A stretch of 64,000 nucleotides of DNA from Lewinellaceae bacterium (GTDB lineage Bacteria > Bacteroidota > Bacteroidia > Chitinophagales > Saprospiraceae), in the NCBI GenBank assembly GCA_020636105.1, contig JACJYL010000001.1:3038001-3102000 (forward strand), given 5' to 3'. A program made the position numbers and the translations under genes. The notes under the pieces were generated by a model. That model was not told the DNA's origin. It saw only the letters and a list, made by a program, of their open reading frames with translations, and searched no databases. How positions within the stretch are numbered: position 1 is the stretch's first letter; each line of letters starts with the position of its first letter. This document shows, one piece after another, positions 18,501 through 27,111 of this stretch.

Positions 18501-18647
18501 AAAAGGGGTGCTCGGGCCGGGAAACATATTGCCGGTGGCGTCCGTGCCGATCATGAGGTCGACATAATTCGTCAAATCCTGTGAGGTTTCTTTTTTACAG
18601 GAGCCAATAGTCAAAAGTACGAGTAAACAAAAGAAGAGGTTTTTCAT
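15591..18647 (-). CDS. GH92-family alpha-mannosidase lipoprotein with C-terminal accessory domains
   Basis: A 1018-residue exo-acting alpha-mannosidase on the cell surface or in the periplasm, degrading host- or yeast-type N-glycans or mannan. Residues 1-17 are a lipoprotein signal (LLTIGSCKKE). The GH92 domain spans about 25-730 with 'IGTDATGNMFPGPSTPFGGVQLSPDT', 'SLWDTYRALHPL', 'GNEPGHHMPYLYNYAG' and 'GLCGNDDCGQLSAWYLFSAMGFYPV'; these carry the Ca2+ and catalytic residues. After it come a chitobiase-C-like strand domain (about 745-840, 'IHYTLDGSEP') and an F5/8-type discoidin domain (about 860-1018). Not adjacent to a SusC/D pair. Confidence 0.93.
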   Translation of the reverse strand: MKNLFFCLLVLLTIGSCKKETSQDLTNYVDLMIGTDATGNMFPGPSTPFGGVQLSPDTYNDGCCSGYHYTHNSIIGFSHTHLSGTGCADYGDVLFMPAVGEINIMPGTAEDPDSGYRSRFSHDKETTSPGYYSVLLDDYDVKVELTTTPRVGFHKYTFPASAESHIILDLEHDITAGEDPKDDCFIRVISNTEIEGLRHSRGWASDQYVYFVAQFSEPFTASQIYLDNELQQGTTEVTGKVVKAAFKYETKANQAIMVKVGISAVSVDGARKNLEAELPHWDFDAIVRQTKAAWNKELNTLKVEGGTADQKTKFYTALYHALLTPNLYMDVDGQYRGMDHQVHEAVGFTNYSVFSLWDTYRALHPLINLISPERNEDFIKTMLKQYEHSGLLPVWELSGCENNCMIGYHSVPVIVDTYLKGNQDFDIEKALEAMLTSGAQNSEGIQPYRDFEFIPRDKSSNSVSKVLEYAYDDWCIAQFAKSIGNTEVYNQYIKRAQYYKNMFDPSTGLMRPRYDDGTWVDPFDPLKITMLDGGDYTEANAWQYSFYVPHDVTSHIELMGGDEKYISKLDTFFTLETKHENAPSDFVGLFGQYAHGNEPGHHMPYLYNYAGAPWKGQELIRKTMQELYTTKPDGLCGNDDCGQLSAWYLFSAMGFYPVCPGQDMYVFGSPVFDKVTLSLPNGKLFVVQSKNASDENMYVQSTTLNGQDYPYSYISHTDILKGGTLIFEMGATPNKDWGAKKENRPYSLPIEAENQLKPLGTGKIFNPFVETNQRLFYDHLSITLGCISEGVDIHYTLDGSEPDQSSPKYSGAFDLTETATLKAKAFKEGFEPSGTASHEFLKAGVKFDGTYPKVTYLAPASGKDVAGDVADGLYAENYTGGGVNGLIDGKLGSFFYNDGTWQGFSGKDMEVVLDLGKPMSVNRVTAGFLQSLGVWIFHPVKVEFFISGDGKAFDSLGSIDVVVNKESGVDGVRYFSKEAKGKKARYIKVHAHNIGFCPEWHHGAGGKAWLFADEVVVE

Positions 18648-18782
18648 TTTTAAAATAATTATTGATGATTAACACATAGTCATAAAGTTCACAGTAGTTT
18701 TTTTTTATCAGCCAGATTTATGTGCTATGTGGTTATGTGGTTCCTTTTTTTTAACCACATAACCACATAGTTTGGATCAAAG

Positions 18783-18945
18783 TTATTTGGGTTCCAGGTA
18801 TTCCTTTAGTCTTTCTCCAAGGAAATAATTCCATCCTCCTATACAGCTTTCTCTTTTGAATTCAGGGTTACGCAGAAGCGGTTCTTCAACGTCTTTCACA
18901 GGAATACCCAGAACAAGAAAATAGTTTCTTAATCCTAATTCCTCG
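18783..18945 (-). pseudogene. Possible gene remnant overlapping the tail-collar gene end
   Basis: Minus-strand frame reading GLSFEELGLRNYFLVLGIPV, then KDVEEPLLRNPEFKRESCIG and ending GWNYFLGERLKEYLEPK at the stop 18783-18785. It has no good start and overlaps the last codons of the next gene in another frame. The codon pattern and protein-like sequence suggest the 3' end of a lost gene. I cannot name the family; the end slightly recalls AHSA1/SRPBCC proteins. Confidence 0.3.
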
Positions 18946-19480
18946 AAGGATAAACCCCTTGCAGGGCAATGATGTAATTCACGGTTACATAAGGCTGAAT
19001 ATTGGAGGCTTCGCCGTCGCCTAAGGAAATGTTATCCCTTACTGCCCTGGTTGCATTGACGGAAGATATTTTGGGAAAACTTACCTTTTCTGCCCCCCCT
19101 TTTTGTCCCAGCCGATATTCGGACAATCCTGGTCCGGTTCCGGGATGGATGACTACTCTTCCCCTCATGTCGGGAAGCGCAAAAGTGGTGCGACCATCCC
19201 CTCCATAGGTCGTACCTAGCAAAGAAAAAAGAGCAGTGTTCTCAGAAATGGGGAGAAGCTGGCCGTTACAGAATGCCCAGCCTCGGGGCGCAAAATTGCC
19301 GGCAAACATCGTGATTTCGCCTAAGAGCGGATCAGCCGCAAAGGTGACGCCGGCGTTGTTTTGTTCGTTCATCGCACCTGGAATTGGGGCGGAAGGGTTG
19401 GAAAGGCCCATTAAAAATAAGGCTAACAAGGAAAAGGTAGCTACGATCCAACCGGATGCTGGACTCAATACGTTTTTCAT
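18935..19480 (-). CDS. Phage tail-collar domain protein (MdpB/tail-fiber type), exported
   Basis: A 181-residue protein. The N-terminal hydrophobic stretch (WIVATFSLLALFLMGLSNPSAP) looks like a signal peptide. It is followed by the tail-collar domain: 'LLGEITMFAGNFAPRGWAFCNGQLLPISENTALFSLLGTTYGGDGRTTFALPDMRGRV', then 'GLSEYRLGQKGGAE' and 'QPYVTVNYIIALQG'. These are hallmarks of microcystin-dependent-protein (Mdp)-like and phage T4 gp12-collar proteins. There are no other phage genes nearby, so it is probably a domesticated, secreted collar protein of unknown role. Confidence 0.85.
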   Translation of the reverse strand: MKNVLSPASGWIVATFSLLALFLMGLSNPSAPIPGAMNEQNNAGVTFAADPLLGEITMFAGNFAPRGWAFCNGQLLPISENTALFSLLGTTYGGDGRTTFALPDMRGRVVIHPGTGPGLSEYRLGQKGGAEKVSFPKISSVNATRAVRDNISLGDGEASNIQPYVTVNYIIALQGVYPSRN

Positions 19481-19514
19481 AATAGTGTAGTTTTGGTTAA
19501 AAAATATTTATTGA

Positions 19515-20405
19515 TTACTTGGTTAATTGCGCTTTAAAAAAATCGATGGTACGCTGCCAGGCGAGTTTGGCTGCAGGTTCATTATACCTCGGCGTGGTAT
19601 CGTTATGGAATCCGTGGTTGACATCAGGGTAGAAATAGACCTCGTATGCCTTTTGGTTCGCTTTCAAAGCGGCTTCATAGGCCGGCCAGCCCTCATTGAC
19701 GCGGGTATCCAGCCCGGCATAGTGCAGGAGCAGGGGAGCCTGTATGGCCGGCACCTCTTCAGCTGTAGGCTGACCGCCGTAAAAAGGAACTGCAGCCAAC
19801 AATTCAGGCACACGAACCGCCATCATATTGGCGATCCAGCCACCGAAACAAAATCCCACGACACCTACATTCCCGTCGCACTCAGGATGTGTTTTCAGGT
19901 ATTCAAAAGCGGCGATAAAATCTTCCAGCATTTCATTCCGGTCTCTTTGTTTTTGTAATTCCCGGCCATCATCATCATTGCCGGGATAACCACCCAAAGG
20001 GGTCAGTGCATCAGGTGCTAGGGAGATGAATCCATCCAGTCCGGCCCTTCGGCCTACATCTTCGATATGAGGATTGAGCCCGCGGTTCTCATGCACTACG
20101 ATGATGCCAGGCAACCTCGTGTCTTCATCCGCCGGACGGGACAGCAGCCCGCGAATTTTGCCCCCTCCCTTGGGTGATTCATATTCAATGAATTCCGATT
20201 TCAGGCGGGGATCACCGGGCTGAACCTGGAGTCGCTCCTTGTATTTCGGCAACAGGTAATCGAGCAGGGCCGGTACGGTCAGTCCGCCGATGGCAAAAAC
20301 CGACAATCGTTCCATGAAAAGCCTGCGTTCAATTTTATTATGGACGTAATCATCATACAGGTCAAATACTTCCTGGCTGATATTTTCTTTTTTGATCTTT
20401 TTCAT
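19515..20405 (-). CDS. Dienelactone hydrolase family protein
   Basis: A 296-residue alpha/beta hydrolase. Residues 1-60 are an N-terminal helical extension with a hydrophobic segment (LSVFAIGGLTVPALLDYLLP), as in YghX-type members, perhaps for export. The core begins near 70 with 'RGLLSRPA', then 'IIVVHENRGLNPHIEDVGRR', the nucleophile elbow 'VGVVGFCFGGW' with Cys in place of Ser, 'HYAGLDTRVN' (Asp) and 'YPDVNHGFHND' (His). This Cys-Asp-His set is the dienelactone hydrolase triad. True substrate unknown. Confidence 0.88.
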   Translation of the reverse strand: MKKIKKENISQEVFDLYDDYVHNKIERRLFMERLSVFAIGGLTVPALLDYLLPKYKERLQVQPGDPRLKSEFIEYESPKGGGKIRGLLSRPADEDTRLPGIIVVHENRGLNPHIEDVGRRAGLDGFISLAPDALTPLGGYPGNDDDGRELQKQRDRNEMLEDFIAAFEYLKTHPECDGNVGVVGFCFGGWIANMMAVRVPELLAAVPFYGGQPTAEEVPAIQAPLLLHYAGLDTRVNEGWPAYEAALKANQKAYEVYFYPDVNHGFHNDTTPRYNEPAAKLAWQRTIDFFKAQLTK

Positions 20406-20419
20406 AAACGTTGTATTTA

Positions 20420-21730
20420 TTATTGCCTGAATATGATCCCGTCTTTCATAACAAATTTCATATTGAGCAACGTACTGATGTTTTTAAGTGGATCCCCCTC
20501 CACTGCGATGATGTCGGCGAGTTTGCCTTTTTCAAGGGTTCCTATTTTATCGGACATACCCAGCAGGTCGGCGGCATTTACGGTGGCTGCCTTTATGGCC
20601 TGTTCAGGGTCCATGCCGTAGCGCACCATGATTTCGAATTCCCGGGCGTTGGTGCCGTGTTTGCTGACCCCGGAATCCGTTCCAAAAGCAATTTTGACGT
20701 TGCCTTTCAAAGCCCGTCTGAAGGAAGCTTCCACTACCGGCGTTACCTGTCTGATCTTCTCCTGTATGGCTGGTGGAATGTTATGATTAACCTCCATTTC
20801 TTCGGCAACCGAAACGCCGGCTAAAAGTGTCGGAACGAGATAAGCTCCTGTTTTATTAAATAACCCGACCGATTCATCATTCAGGTAAGAACCATGTTCG
20901 ATGGAATTGACCCCAGCCCTCAGGGCAGCGTTTATACCGTCCGCCTCATGAGCATGGGCCGCCACCTTCCTGCCCAGGGAATGAGCGGTTTCCACGATGG
21001 CCACCATTTCTTCATCCGTCAACTGTTTTCCGACGCCTGCCGCGGTATTACTCAAAACACCACCGGTTGCCGCGAACTTGATGACATCGGCTCCCTGTTT
21101 CACCATTTCCCTGACCGTTCTCCTGCAATCATCGGATCCGTCACAGGTATTTACCATGGGGCCCATCGCTTCTTCAATTTCTTCCCGGTAGCCATGGAAA
21201 TCGCCATGTCCGCCGGTGGCGGAGATCATATTTATAGCAGCAATGATTCTCGGACCTTCAATGTTGCCCTCCCTGATGGCGCGCTTTATCGCCGGGATCA
21301 GCGTGGGCTGATCGCTTCCCAGGTCTCTCACGGTGGTAAACCCGGCCTCCAGTGTCCGTTTTAAATAAGGAATGCACCTAAAAGCGAAATCTTCCTTGTT
21401 GAGGGTCGTCCATTCATGTGGATTTCGGTCGGGGTCACGCTCCCCGGTCACATGGGTATGCAGGTCAATGAATCCCGGCATGACGAATTTGTCCTTCAGA
21501 TCCACCACCCGGGCATCTTCCAGATCAAGATCCTTCGGGTTCAGAAAACCGGCCTTCACATCGGTTATAAGACCGTTTTTCACAACGATGGTTTGTTTGG
21601 AAAGCACCCCCTGGCCCGGAACGGCTAGTAATTTTCCGGCGTGGATGATCGTGGTGCTTTGGGCATTCAGCATACAAAAAGTTGCTAAAAGCAAGCACGT
21701 AAGAAGTGCAATTTTTGGTTTTAGTGTCAT
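20420..21730 (-). CDS. Secreted metal-dependent amidohydrolase (imidazolonepropionase-like)
   Basis: A roughly 436-residue exported amidohydrolase. The start is taken at MTLKPKIALL (21730), which gives a normal signal peptide (ALLTCLLLATFCMLNAQ); the longer frame adds an unlikely N-terminus. Metal motifs are 'GFIDLHTHVTGERDP' (HxH), 'VAAHAHEADGINAALRAGVNSIEHGS' (two His) and 'IAFGTDSGV' (Asp). Members include prolidase-like and Xaa-Pro dipeptidases and lactonases. Probably periplasmic. Lies 15 bp from the next gene start and may be co-transcribed with the dienelactone hydrolase. Confidence 0.88.
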   Translation of the reverse strand: MTLKPKIALLTCLLLATFCMLNAQSTTIIHAGKLLAVPGQGVLSKQTIVVKNGLITDVKAGFLNPKDLDLEDARVVDLKDKFVMPGFIDLHTHVTGERDPDRNPHEWTTLNKEDFAFRCIPYLKRTLEAGFTTVRDLGSDQPTLIPAIKRAIREGNIEGPRIIAAINMISATGGHGDFHGYREEIEEAMGPMVNTCDGSDDCRRTVREMVKQGADVIKFAATGGVLSNTAAGVGKQLTDEEMVAIVETAHSLGRKVAAHAHEADGINAALRAGVNSIEHGSYLNDESVGLFNKTGAYLVPTLLAGVSVAEEMEVNHNIPPAIQEKIRQVTPVVEASFRRALKGNVKIAFGTDSGVSKHGTNAREFEIMVRYGMDPEQAIKAATVNAADLLGMSDKIGTLEKGKLADIIAVEGDPLKNISTLLNMKFVMKDGIIFRQ

Positions 21731-21911
21731 GTTTATCGGTGTGTTAAAATTAAATTTCCAGATAAAGTTTCCAGAAAGCCTATGCCCTGACAGCAATATC
21801 CTCCTACATTCCACAGTCCCTGCTTTAGTTTAGCCTAACCTTTGAAAATATTCAGTAAAATTGAACCCTTCAGGCCTTTTGTATTAGCTGTCGTGTTTTC
21901 TTATAACATCC

Positions 21912-22187
21912 TTAGTCATCATAGTGAAATCGACATTGAATGATGGAGCATTTTTGATCAATCCCTTTATTTCCGCTTACTTTGTAGACTAACCGATGTT
22001 CCTGAGATATTCTTCTTGACCAAAATCCTTTTAATCCGTGCTTTAAAGGTTCAGGTTTTCCTAAACCTGAGAAAGGGCTTTGCATTATAGATTTGATTAA
22101 GTCTTTAATTTTTTGGACAATTTCAGTATCCGTTTCAATCCAATATTGGAAATCGTCCCAACCATGCTTTGAAAATTCTATTATCAT
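21912..22187 (-). CDS. yoeB: Type II toxin YoeB (ribosome-dependent mRNA interferase)
   Basis: A 91-residue RelE-fold toxin of the Txe/YoeB family that cleaves mRNA in the ribosomal A site. Key residues are present at the positions known from E. coli: Glu46 in 'GLGKPEPLKHGL', Arg65 in 'SRRISQEHRLVY', and the terminal His88-Tyr89 in 'CRFHYDD' (shifted by a small insertion). It lies 9 bp downstream of its antitoxin gene, the standard order. Nothing indicates inactivation. Confidence 0.93.
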   Translation of the reverse strand: MIIEFSKHGWDDFQYWIETDTEIVQKIKDLIKSIMQSPFSGLGKPEPLKHGLKGFWSRRISQEHRLVYKVSGNKGIDQKCSIIQCRFHYDD

Positions 22188-22196
22188 TTGGTCAAT

Positions 22197-22454
22197 TTAT
22201 TCCTCAATAGAAAAAGGGATTGTTTTACCTTCTTTCAATTGATCTATAGATTCTTCTAATCTTAAACGATTTTTAGATGTTGAGAGCAGATACTCCGTTT
22301 CTTTTAATGAATTATACTCTTTTATTGACATTATGACAATGGCATCATCGTCATTGTTGTTTCTTGGGACGATGATAACATCCATGGAATTGCTTACTAC
22401 ATCAAAGTAGTATTTCATTTTTGCTCTTAATGAAGATATCGTTATCGCTTTCAT
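22197..22454 (-). CDS. yefM: Antitoxin YefM (Phd/YefM family)
   Basis: An 85-residue antitoxin and autorepressor. The N-terminus 'MKAITISSLRAKMKYYFDVV' is the DNA-binding part typical of YefM, followed by 'DAIVIMSIKEYNSLKETEYLLS' and an acidic, flexible C-terminus that covers the toxin. I use the ATG at 22454: the longer frame from 22478 would run through the operator. Upstream lie TGTACA boxes, so autoregulation is expected. Confidence 0.92.
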   Translation of the reverse strand: MKAITISSLRAKMKYYFDVVSNSMDVIIVPRNNNDDDAIVIMSIKEYNSLKETEYLLSTSKNRLRLEESIDQLKEGKTIPFSIEE

Positions 22455-22467
22455 GATGTATTGTTTA

Positions 22468-22497
22468 TGTACATCCAAAGGTACAATATTATGTACA
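22468..22497. promoter_or_regulatory. YefM operator: three TGTACA-type boxes at 12-bp steps
   Basis: Hexamers tgtaca at 22468-22473, ggtaca at 22480-22485 and tgtaca at 22492-22497, each 12 bp apart, start 14 bp upstream of yefM. The E. coli YefM-YoeB operator uses TGTACA cores spaced by 12 bp, so the match in both sequence and spacing is strong. Confidence 0.75.
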
Positions 22498-22756
22498 ATA
22501 TATCAACATCAATTATTTCTAAAATGGGATTATTACATTTTTTTTCATTAATGTCCGTTTTTTTCTTTCGCCATTGATTAATTATCGTAGAATTTAAAAC
22601 TGCCTGGTAAAAACTTAGACACACAGGCAGGGTAAAGAAATACTGTTCCTTGTCCCACTGTCCGAACATTTGACTTTACAATAAATCTACACCCTCACTT
22701 TGAAAGCCAATATCCTAACTCAGCCTCAAATTCTGCAATTTTGCCCGTGCATCCCC

Positions 22757-24967
22757 TTATTTATCCCCTGCTTTAAATTGCTCAAATCTCGACACCTCTT
22801 TCACCCGCGGGAAGGCATTATTCTCGGTATTCACATCCGCCAGCTCTTTATTCGGATCCAGGTTGATGCTGATTACTTCTTTGTCTTTGAGGAAGGTTTT
22901 GACCACTTCGGCCTCGTTATGTCGCCAGACCTCTACCGGCAAACGGTCGATCTCGGTAGTACCATCGGCATAAGTCCATTCCACAATGATAGGCATGACC
23001 AGTCCGCCGAGGTTTTTGAAAGTTAGTTCATAAAGGTTTTTGCCCTCGACCGCCTTCCGCATTCCCTCCTCATCAAGACGGCTCAAAAACTGTCCGTAAT
23101 ACTGATCCGGGGTCGGAATCATCGTCACCTCAACGGGGCCTCCTGCAAAATCCGAAATAACCGGATCCATGGCCATGCCACCGGTACCAGCCAGGGCAGT
23201 ATTCTCGTCCTTATTTTCTTTCACGACGAGCCATTTTACCGCTGCCAATTCAATATCTACATTATCGGTGGTAAAAAACCATCCCCGCCAGAACCAGTCC
23301 AAATCCACCGCAGTAGCTTCTTCGAGGGTCCGGAAGAGGTCAGCCGGGTTGGGGTGTTTGTATTTCCAGCGATTGGCATATTCCTTAAAAGCAGGGTCAA
23401 ACAAATCCCTGCCGATGACTGTATTCCTCAGTATTTGAAGGGCAACCGTGGGTTTTTGGTAGAAGTTGGCCCCAAAACTGAACATGTTCTCATTGTCTGA
23501 CTGGACCATAATGGGCCTCATGATGTCTTTTGTTCCGGTCATATAAGTCACAATATCGGCCGGTACCGTATGGTGAAACTGTGGGTACCGCAGCGCCATG
23601 GTACGCTGGTGCAGAAACGTATTCAGGCCCTCATCCATCCACATCCATTGCCGTTCGTCAGAACTCACGATCATGGGGAACCAGTTGTGGCCTACTTCAT
23701 GCACGATGGTGCCGATCATGCCGGCTTTGGCGCCTTCACTGATGAATCCATGCACAGGGCGCCCGCCGTTAAAACTGATCATCGGGAACTCCATCCCAAT
23801 GTTGGAGGTATTGACGGAAATAGCCACCGGGTAAGGGTAGTCAAAAGTGGCTTCGGAGTAAACTTCCAGGGCATTCGCCACCGCTTTGGTGGATTCTTCC
23901 GACCATACCGGCAAACCTTCATTCGGATAAAAAGACATGGCCATCACCGTTTTGCCGGAAAGGTTAACGGCCTGAGCGTCCCAGATGAATTTCCTGGAAC
24001 TGGCCAGGGCAAAGTCACGAACATTCTCCGCTCTGAATTTCCACGTTTTGGTCGCTGTGGATTTTTCTTTTTCATTGGCTTTTGCCTCCTCAGGGGTAAC
24101 GATCACTACCGGTTTATCAAAAGACTGCCGGGCTTCCTGCAGGCGTTTGAGCTGCTTTTTACCCAGCATCTCGCTGCTGTTGAGCAAGGTGCCTGTAGCC
24201 GCCACAATATGGTCTTCCGGCACGGTGATTTCCACGTCAAAATTCCCAAATTCCAGGGCAAACTCTCCCAGGCGCTGAAACTGTTTGTTTTGCCAACCTT
24301 CGGTATCATTGTAAACCGCCATCCGGGGATACCAGTGAGCAATGAGGTAAACATTGTTACCGTCTTCGGGAAAATGTTCGTAGCCTTCACGGGATAGCAC
24401 AAACATACTCCTGTCGGTAATGGCGTAGGACCAGGAAATATCAAGCCTGATGGATTGTCCCGGCTGAAGCGCCTCCTTTAGGTTGACCCGCATCATGGTA
24501 TTGTTGACGATGAAATCAAGCGGATTCCCGGTTTTATCTTTGACGGATTTGATTTGACAACCCGCATCAAAATCCAGGGGCCGGACCAGGTATTGCATCT
24601 GCAGGGTAGTGACGGAATCTCCAATACCTCCAAACCTGTCTCCAAAATCCTCGTTCCCTTTTTTGTTGATATTCTGCTCCAATTGTAACCACAGGTATGG
24701 GAGGGCATCCGGTGAATTGTTGTAATAGGTAATGTTTTCTTCCCCGGTCAGCGTATTGGTCGATTCATCGATAGAAGCCTTGATCACGTAATCGGCGCGC
24801 TGCTGCCAATACTCTTTCCCGGGAGCGCCGGAAGCCGTTCGGTAGGGACCCGGCGGGGTAATCAGGTTGCCAAGTTGTTCGAATTTCCCCTGGTAGGGAG
24901 CGGTGGGATTTTGGGCAAAGCCCTGAAAAAAGAGGGTTGCGAGGAAAAAGAGTATCGGGTATCTCAT
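22757..24967 (-). CDS. M1-family zinc metallopeptidase, secreted
   Basis: A 736-residue aminopeptidase-type enzyme with a signal peptide (MRYPILFFLATLFFQGFAQ). The zinc site is 'HEVGHNWF' (His423, Glu424, His427) followed after 18 residues by Glu446 in 'WMDEGLNTFL', the HExxH-x18-E pattern of family M1. Upstream, 'NIGMEFPMISFNGG' takes the place of the GxMEN exopeptidase motif. Residues 60-330 form the N-terminal beta domain. This layout is common in secreted Bacteroidota M1 peptidases. It probably degrades peptides in the periplasm. Confidence 0.92.
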   Translation of the reverse strand: MRYPILFFLATLFFQGFAQNPTAPYQGKFEQLGNLITPPGPYRTASGAPGKEYWQQRADYVIKASIDESTNTLTGEENITYYNNSPDALPYLWLQLEQNINKKGNEDFGDRFGGIGDSVTTLQMQYLVRPLDFDAGCQIKSVKDKTGNPLDFIVNNTMMRVNLKEALQPGQSIRLDISWSYAITDRSMFVLSREGYEHFPEDGNNVYLIAHWYPRMAVYNDTEGWQNKQFQRLGEFALEFGNFDVEITVPEDHIVAATGTLLNSSEMLGKKQLKRLQEARQSFDKPVVIVTPEEAKANEKEKSTATKTWKFRAENVRDFALASSRKFIWDAQAVNLSGKTVMAMSFYPNEGLPVWSEESTKAVANALEVYSEATFDYPYPVAISVNTSNIGMEFPMISFNGGRPVHGFISEGAKAGMIGTIVHEVGHNWFPMIVSSDERQWMWMDEGLNTFLHQRTMALRYPQFHHTVPADIVTYMTGTKDIMRPIMVQSDNENMFSFGANFYQKPTVALQILRNTVIGRDLFDPAFKEYANRWKYKHPNPADLFRTLEEATAVDLDWFWRGWFFTTDNVDIELAAVKWLVVKENKDENTALAGTGGMAMDPVISDFAGGPVEVTMIPTPDQYYGQFLSRLDEEGMRKAVEGKNLYELTFKNLGGLVMPIIVEWTYADGTTEIDRLPVEVWRHNEAEVVKTFLKDKEVISINLDPNKELADVNTENNAFPRVKEVSRFEQFKAGDK

Positions 24968-25121
24968 ATTTTATTGGGTAATTGATTGTAATTATGTTTT
25001 GGTCATTATCTCTTGCAAATTAGAAAAATACTGTATTAAAATGAGTTTTGATTCCAACAAATCGCTGATTTCATGTAAAAGAAGCCGTTTCAATGGATGA
25101 TTACTCATCAAATCAACCGGA

Positions 25122-26993
25122 TCAATATTGTACAACAAGGGATCCTGTTTCCCATTGATTCCCAATACGAAACAGGTAAAAATACATGCCGGGAATGGTT
25201 TTTTCCGTATCCCAGGTCATCTCATGGGAACCGCTTTCCAGTCTACCTTTTTCAAGGTTATAAATGGTGCATCCAAACAGATCATAAATGCGAAGGGATA
25301 CTTCTGCCGGAAGGGTAAGGTCAAAGGAAAAGCTAACCTTTCCCGAAGCCGGGTTAGGAGCCACTGCGATCAGGTTTTTCGTTTTTAAGGGCTGATTCAA
25401 AGCCGTCACCGTCGAATCCCCGGAAAGCAATTCCCGCAGGCAGTCAAATTTAAAATTCCGGTCAGGAACGTTCACATCATCCGTCAATCCCCAGCAGCCG
25501 TAACGGTTGTAGCTGCTTGTGAGGGTGAACTGCATGGCGAGGGTACCTCCAAGCTGCAGGAAGGCATCGTCATAGTTGTATCGCAAAGCTTCGCACATCC
25601 CTTCCGAGCGCTCCGCAAGGATGCGATTGGTTATATTGGCTGTACTGCCCCCGCCGTGATCAGGGCCGCCTTCATAGGAAACATATCCCCCCGACAGGTT
25701 CCACTGGCTGGCCTTTTCGATCCATTGCATCCTTCCCGCCTCATTGATGCCGGTATCGTTGATCTGGCCGGAAATGCTGTTGAGACAGTTTTCAATGATC
25801 TGACCTACACCATCACCTACATTTTGACCGCCCGAAAAATAGCTTTGGCAACCGATAGCATAAATAAAATCGGAAGGTGCGCCAAAATGGGTACTGACAT
25901 ATTGCAGCATGGGTTCCACCCACCATTTGAGCATGGGTTGGTGGCTGCACAACACCACACGGATGCGGTTGTTCAGCGACCCTGCACCGAATACCGTCTC
26001 GAAAATTTGCGCCAGTTCAACCGTTCTCCGGGCGTGGTTTTCCTGCTCTCCGATACCGAGCCCTGCGGCCTGTGCCTGATTGTATTGACTTTGCGAAAAG
26101 CCGGGAGCCGTATTCCAGACCTCGTTGCTGCTCTCCACATAAATATTCAGGTCCGCATCCAGATCGTTTTTTAACAGGGTTGCCAATTGGGTCACGTAAT
26201 CGGAGCTGGCAGAAATGGGTACGTTTATCCAGGCATCGGTTTTTGTCCGGTTGGCCAGGTCGATCACATGTTCCCAGCAGGCGCCGCCGTTTTTGCCGAT
26301 GGTTGGAATACTCGCCTGGGAGGCATCGGTGGGCAGTTTACGGTCCGCCCATTCCGTCAGTCCCGGAAAATCAGGGTCGCGGCCGTTGGTGCCTAAAAAT
26401 ACCATATAACGAATGGTCGTAAAATGAATGGAATCCAGCATATTCAGCAAGGGGGTATGAAAAAGGGCACTGTCATCATTATACCCCGGACGAAGCATTT
26501 TAAAATCGGTAAAACCCGAATTCAGCGGGTCGTTGGGCGTCTTCCGCGTATTGCTGAAATTGATGAGCATCAGGCCATTGCTCTGAGCAGACACCACGAA
26601 ATCGAATGTAGTCGTATTGGTATTCCCGTCGTATTGCAGATTTTGCACGGCACCACCGACCAGTCCGCTGACCTGACCTTCTCCCCTGAAGGAACATTTC
26701 CACGTACCGCTGACATCCAGTCGGTAAACTTCCGGATCATCGATGGATCCACTCCACTCAGCGACAGGTCTGAAATCAACGATATACTGGGCATCCACAT
26801 TCGGCCACCCCTGCTCATCTACCTGGCTGCCGTTGATGGCATTGCCGGTGTTCAAATCATTCCAGCGGTAATTTTCCCGCACCAGGTCAATGTAGGTGCC
26901 TCCACGTTCGGGCAAACCGATATTGACCCCGATCTGGGCAGTGGAATGGATACTGGCCAACAGGAAAAAGATAAATAGGTTACAAGGTTTCAT
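25122..26993 (-). CDS. Secreted T9SS protein with glycosidase-like core
   Basis: A 623-residue protein. It starts with a signal peptide (LFIFFLLASIHSTAQ) and ends with a T9SS type A sorting domain (about 545-623: 'VAPNPASGKVSFSFDLTLPAE', 'LRIYDLFG', 'GMYFYLFRIGN', 'GSLVVQY'). The central part contains 'NIYVESSNEVWNTAPGF' and later 'GYVSYEGGPDHGGG'. Asn-Glu followed by a distant Glu is the acid/base and nucleophile arrangement of clan GH-A glycosidases, but no numbered GH family is assigned. Likely exported through the outer membrane. Confidence 0.7.
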   Translation of the reverse strand: MKPCNLFIFFLLASIHSTAQIGVNIGLPERGGTYIDLVRENYRWNDLNTGNAINGSQVDEQGWPNVDAQYIVDFRPVAEWSGSIDDPEVYRLDVSGTWKCSFRGEGQVSGLVGGAVQNLQYDGNTNTTTFDFVVSAQSNGLMLINFSNTRKTPNDPLNSGFTDFKMLRPGYNDDSALFHTPLLNMLDSIHFTTIRYMVFLGTNGRDPDFPGLTEWADRKLPTDASQASIPTIGKNGGACWEHVIDLANRTKTDAWINVPISASSDYVTQLATLLKNDLDADLNIYVESSNEVWNTAPGFSQSQYNQAQAAGLGIGEQENHARRTVELAQIFETVFGAGSLNNRIRVVLCSHQPMLKWWVEPMLQYVSTHFGAPSDFIYAIGCQSYFSGGQNVGDGVGQIIENCLNSISGQINDTGINEAGRMQWIEKASQWNLSGGYVSYEGGPDHGGGSTANITNRILAERSEGMCEALRYNYDDAFLQLGGTLAMQFTLTSSYNRYGCWGLTDDVNVPDRNFKFDCLRELLSGDSTVTALNQPLKTKNLIAVAPNPASGKVSFSFDLTLPAEVSLRIYDLFGCTIYNLEKGRLESGSHEMTWDTEKTIPGMYFYLFRIGNQWETGSLVVQY

Positions 26994-27111
26994 ACACGAT
27001 ATTTAGTTATGTGTCTGGGCAAAATTAATATATAAGCTCTTTTTAACGGAAGACTTGCCTGTTTAAAGTAAAGACAATTCTATATATCCTGCTAATGCCG
27101 CAAAAAATTGA

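Noticed and set aside
23570..24397. 275-codon plus-strand frame
   Set aside because: Antisense to the M1 peptidase, rich in His/Gly as expected for a shadow; no motif.
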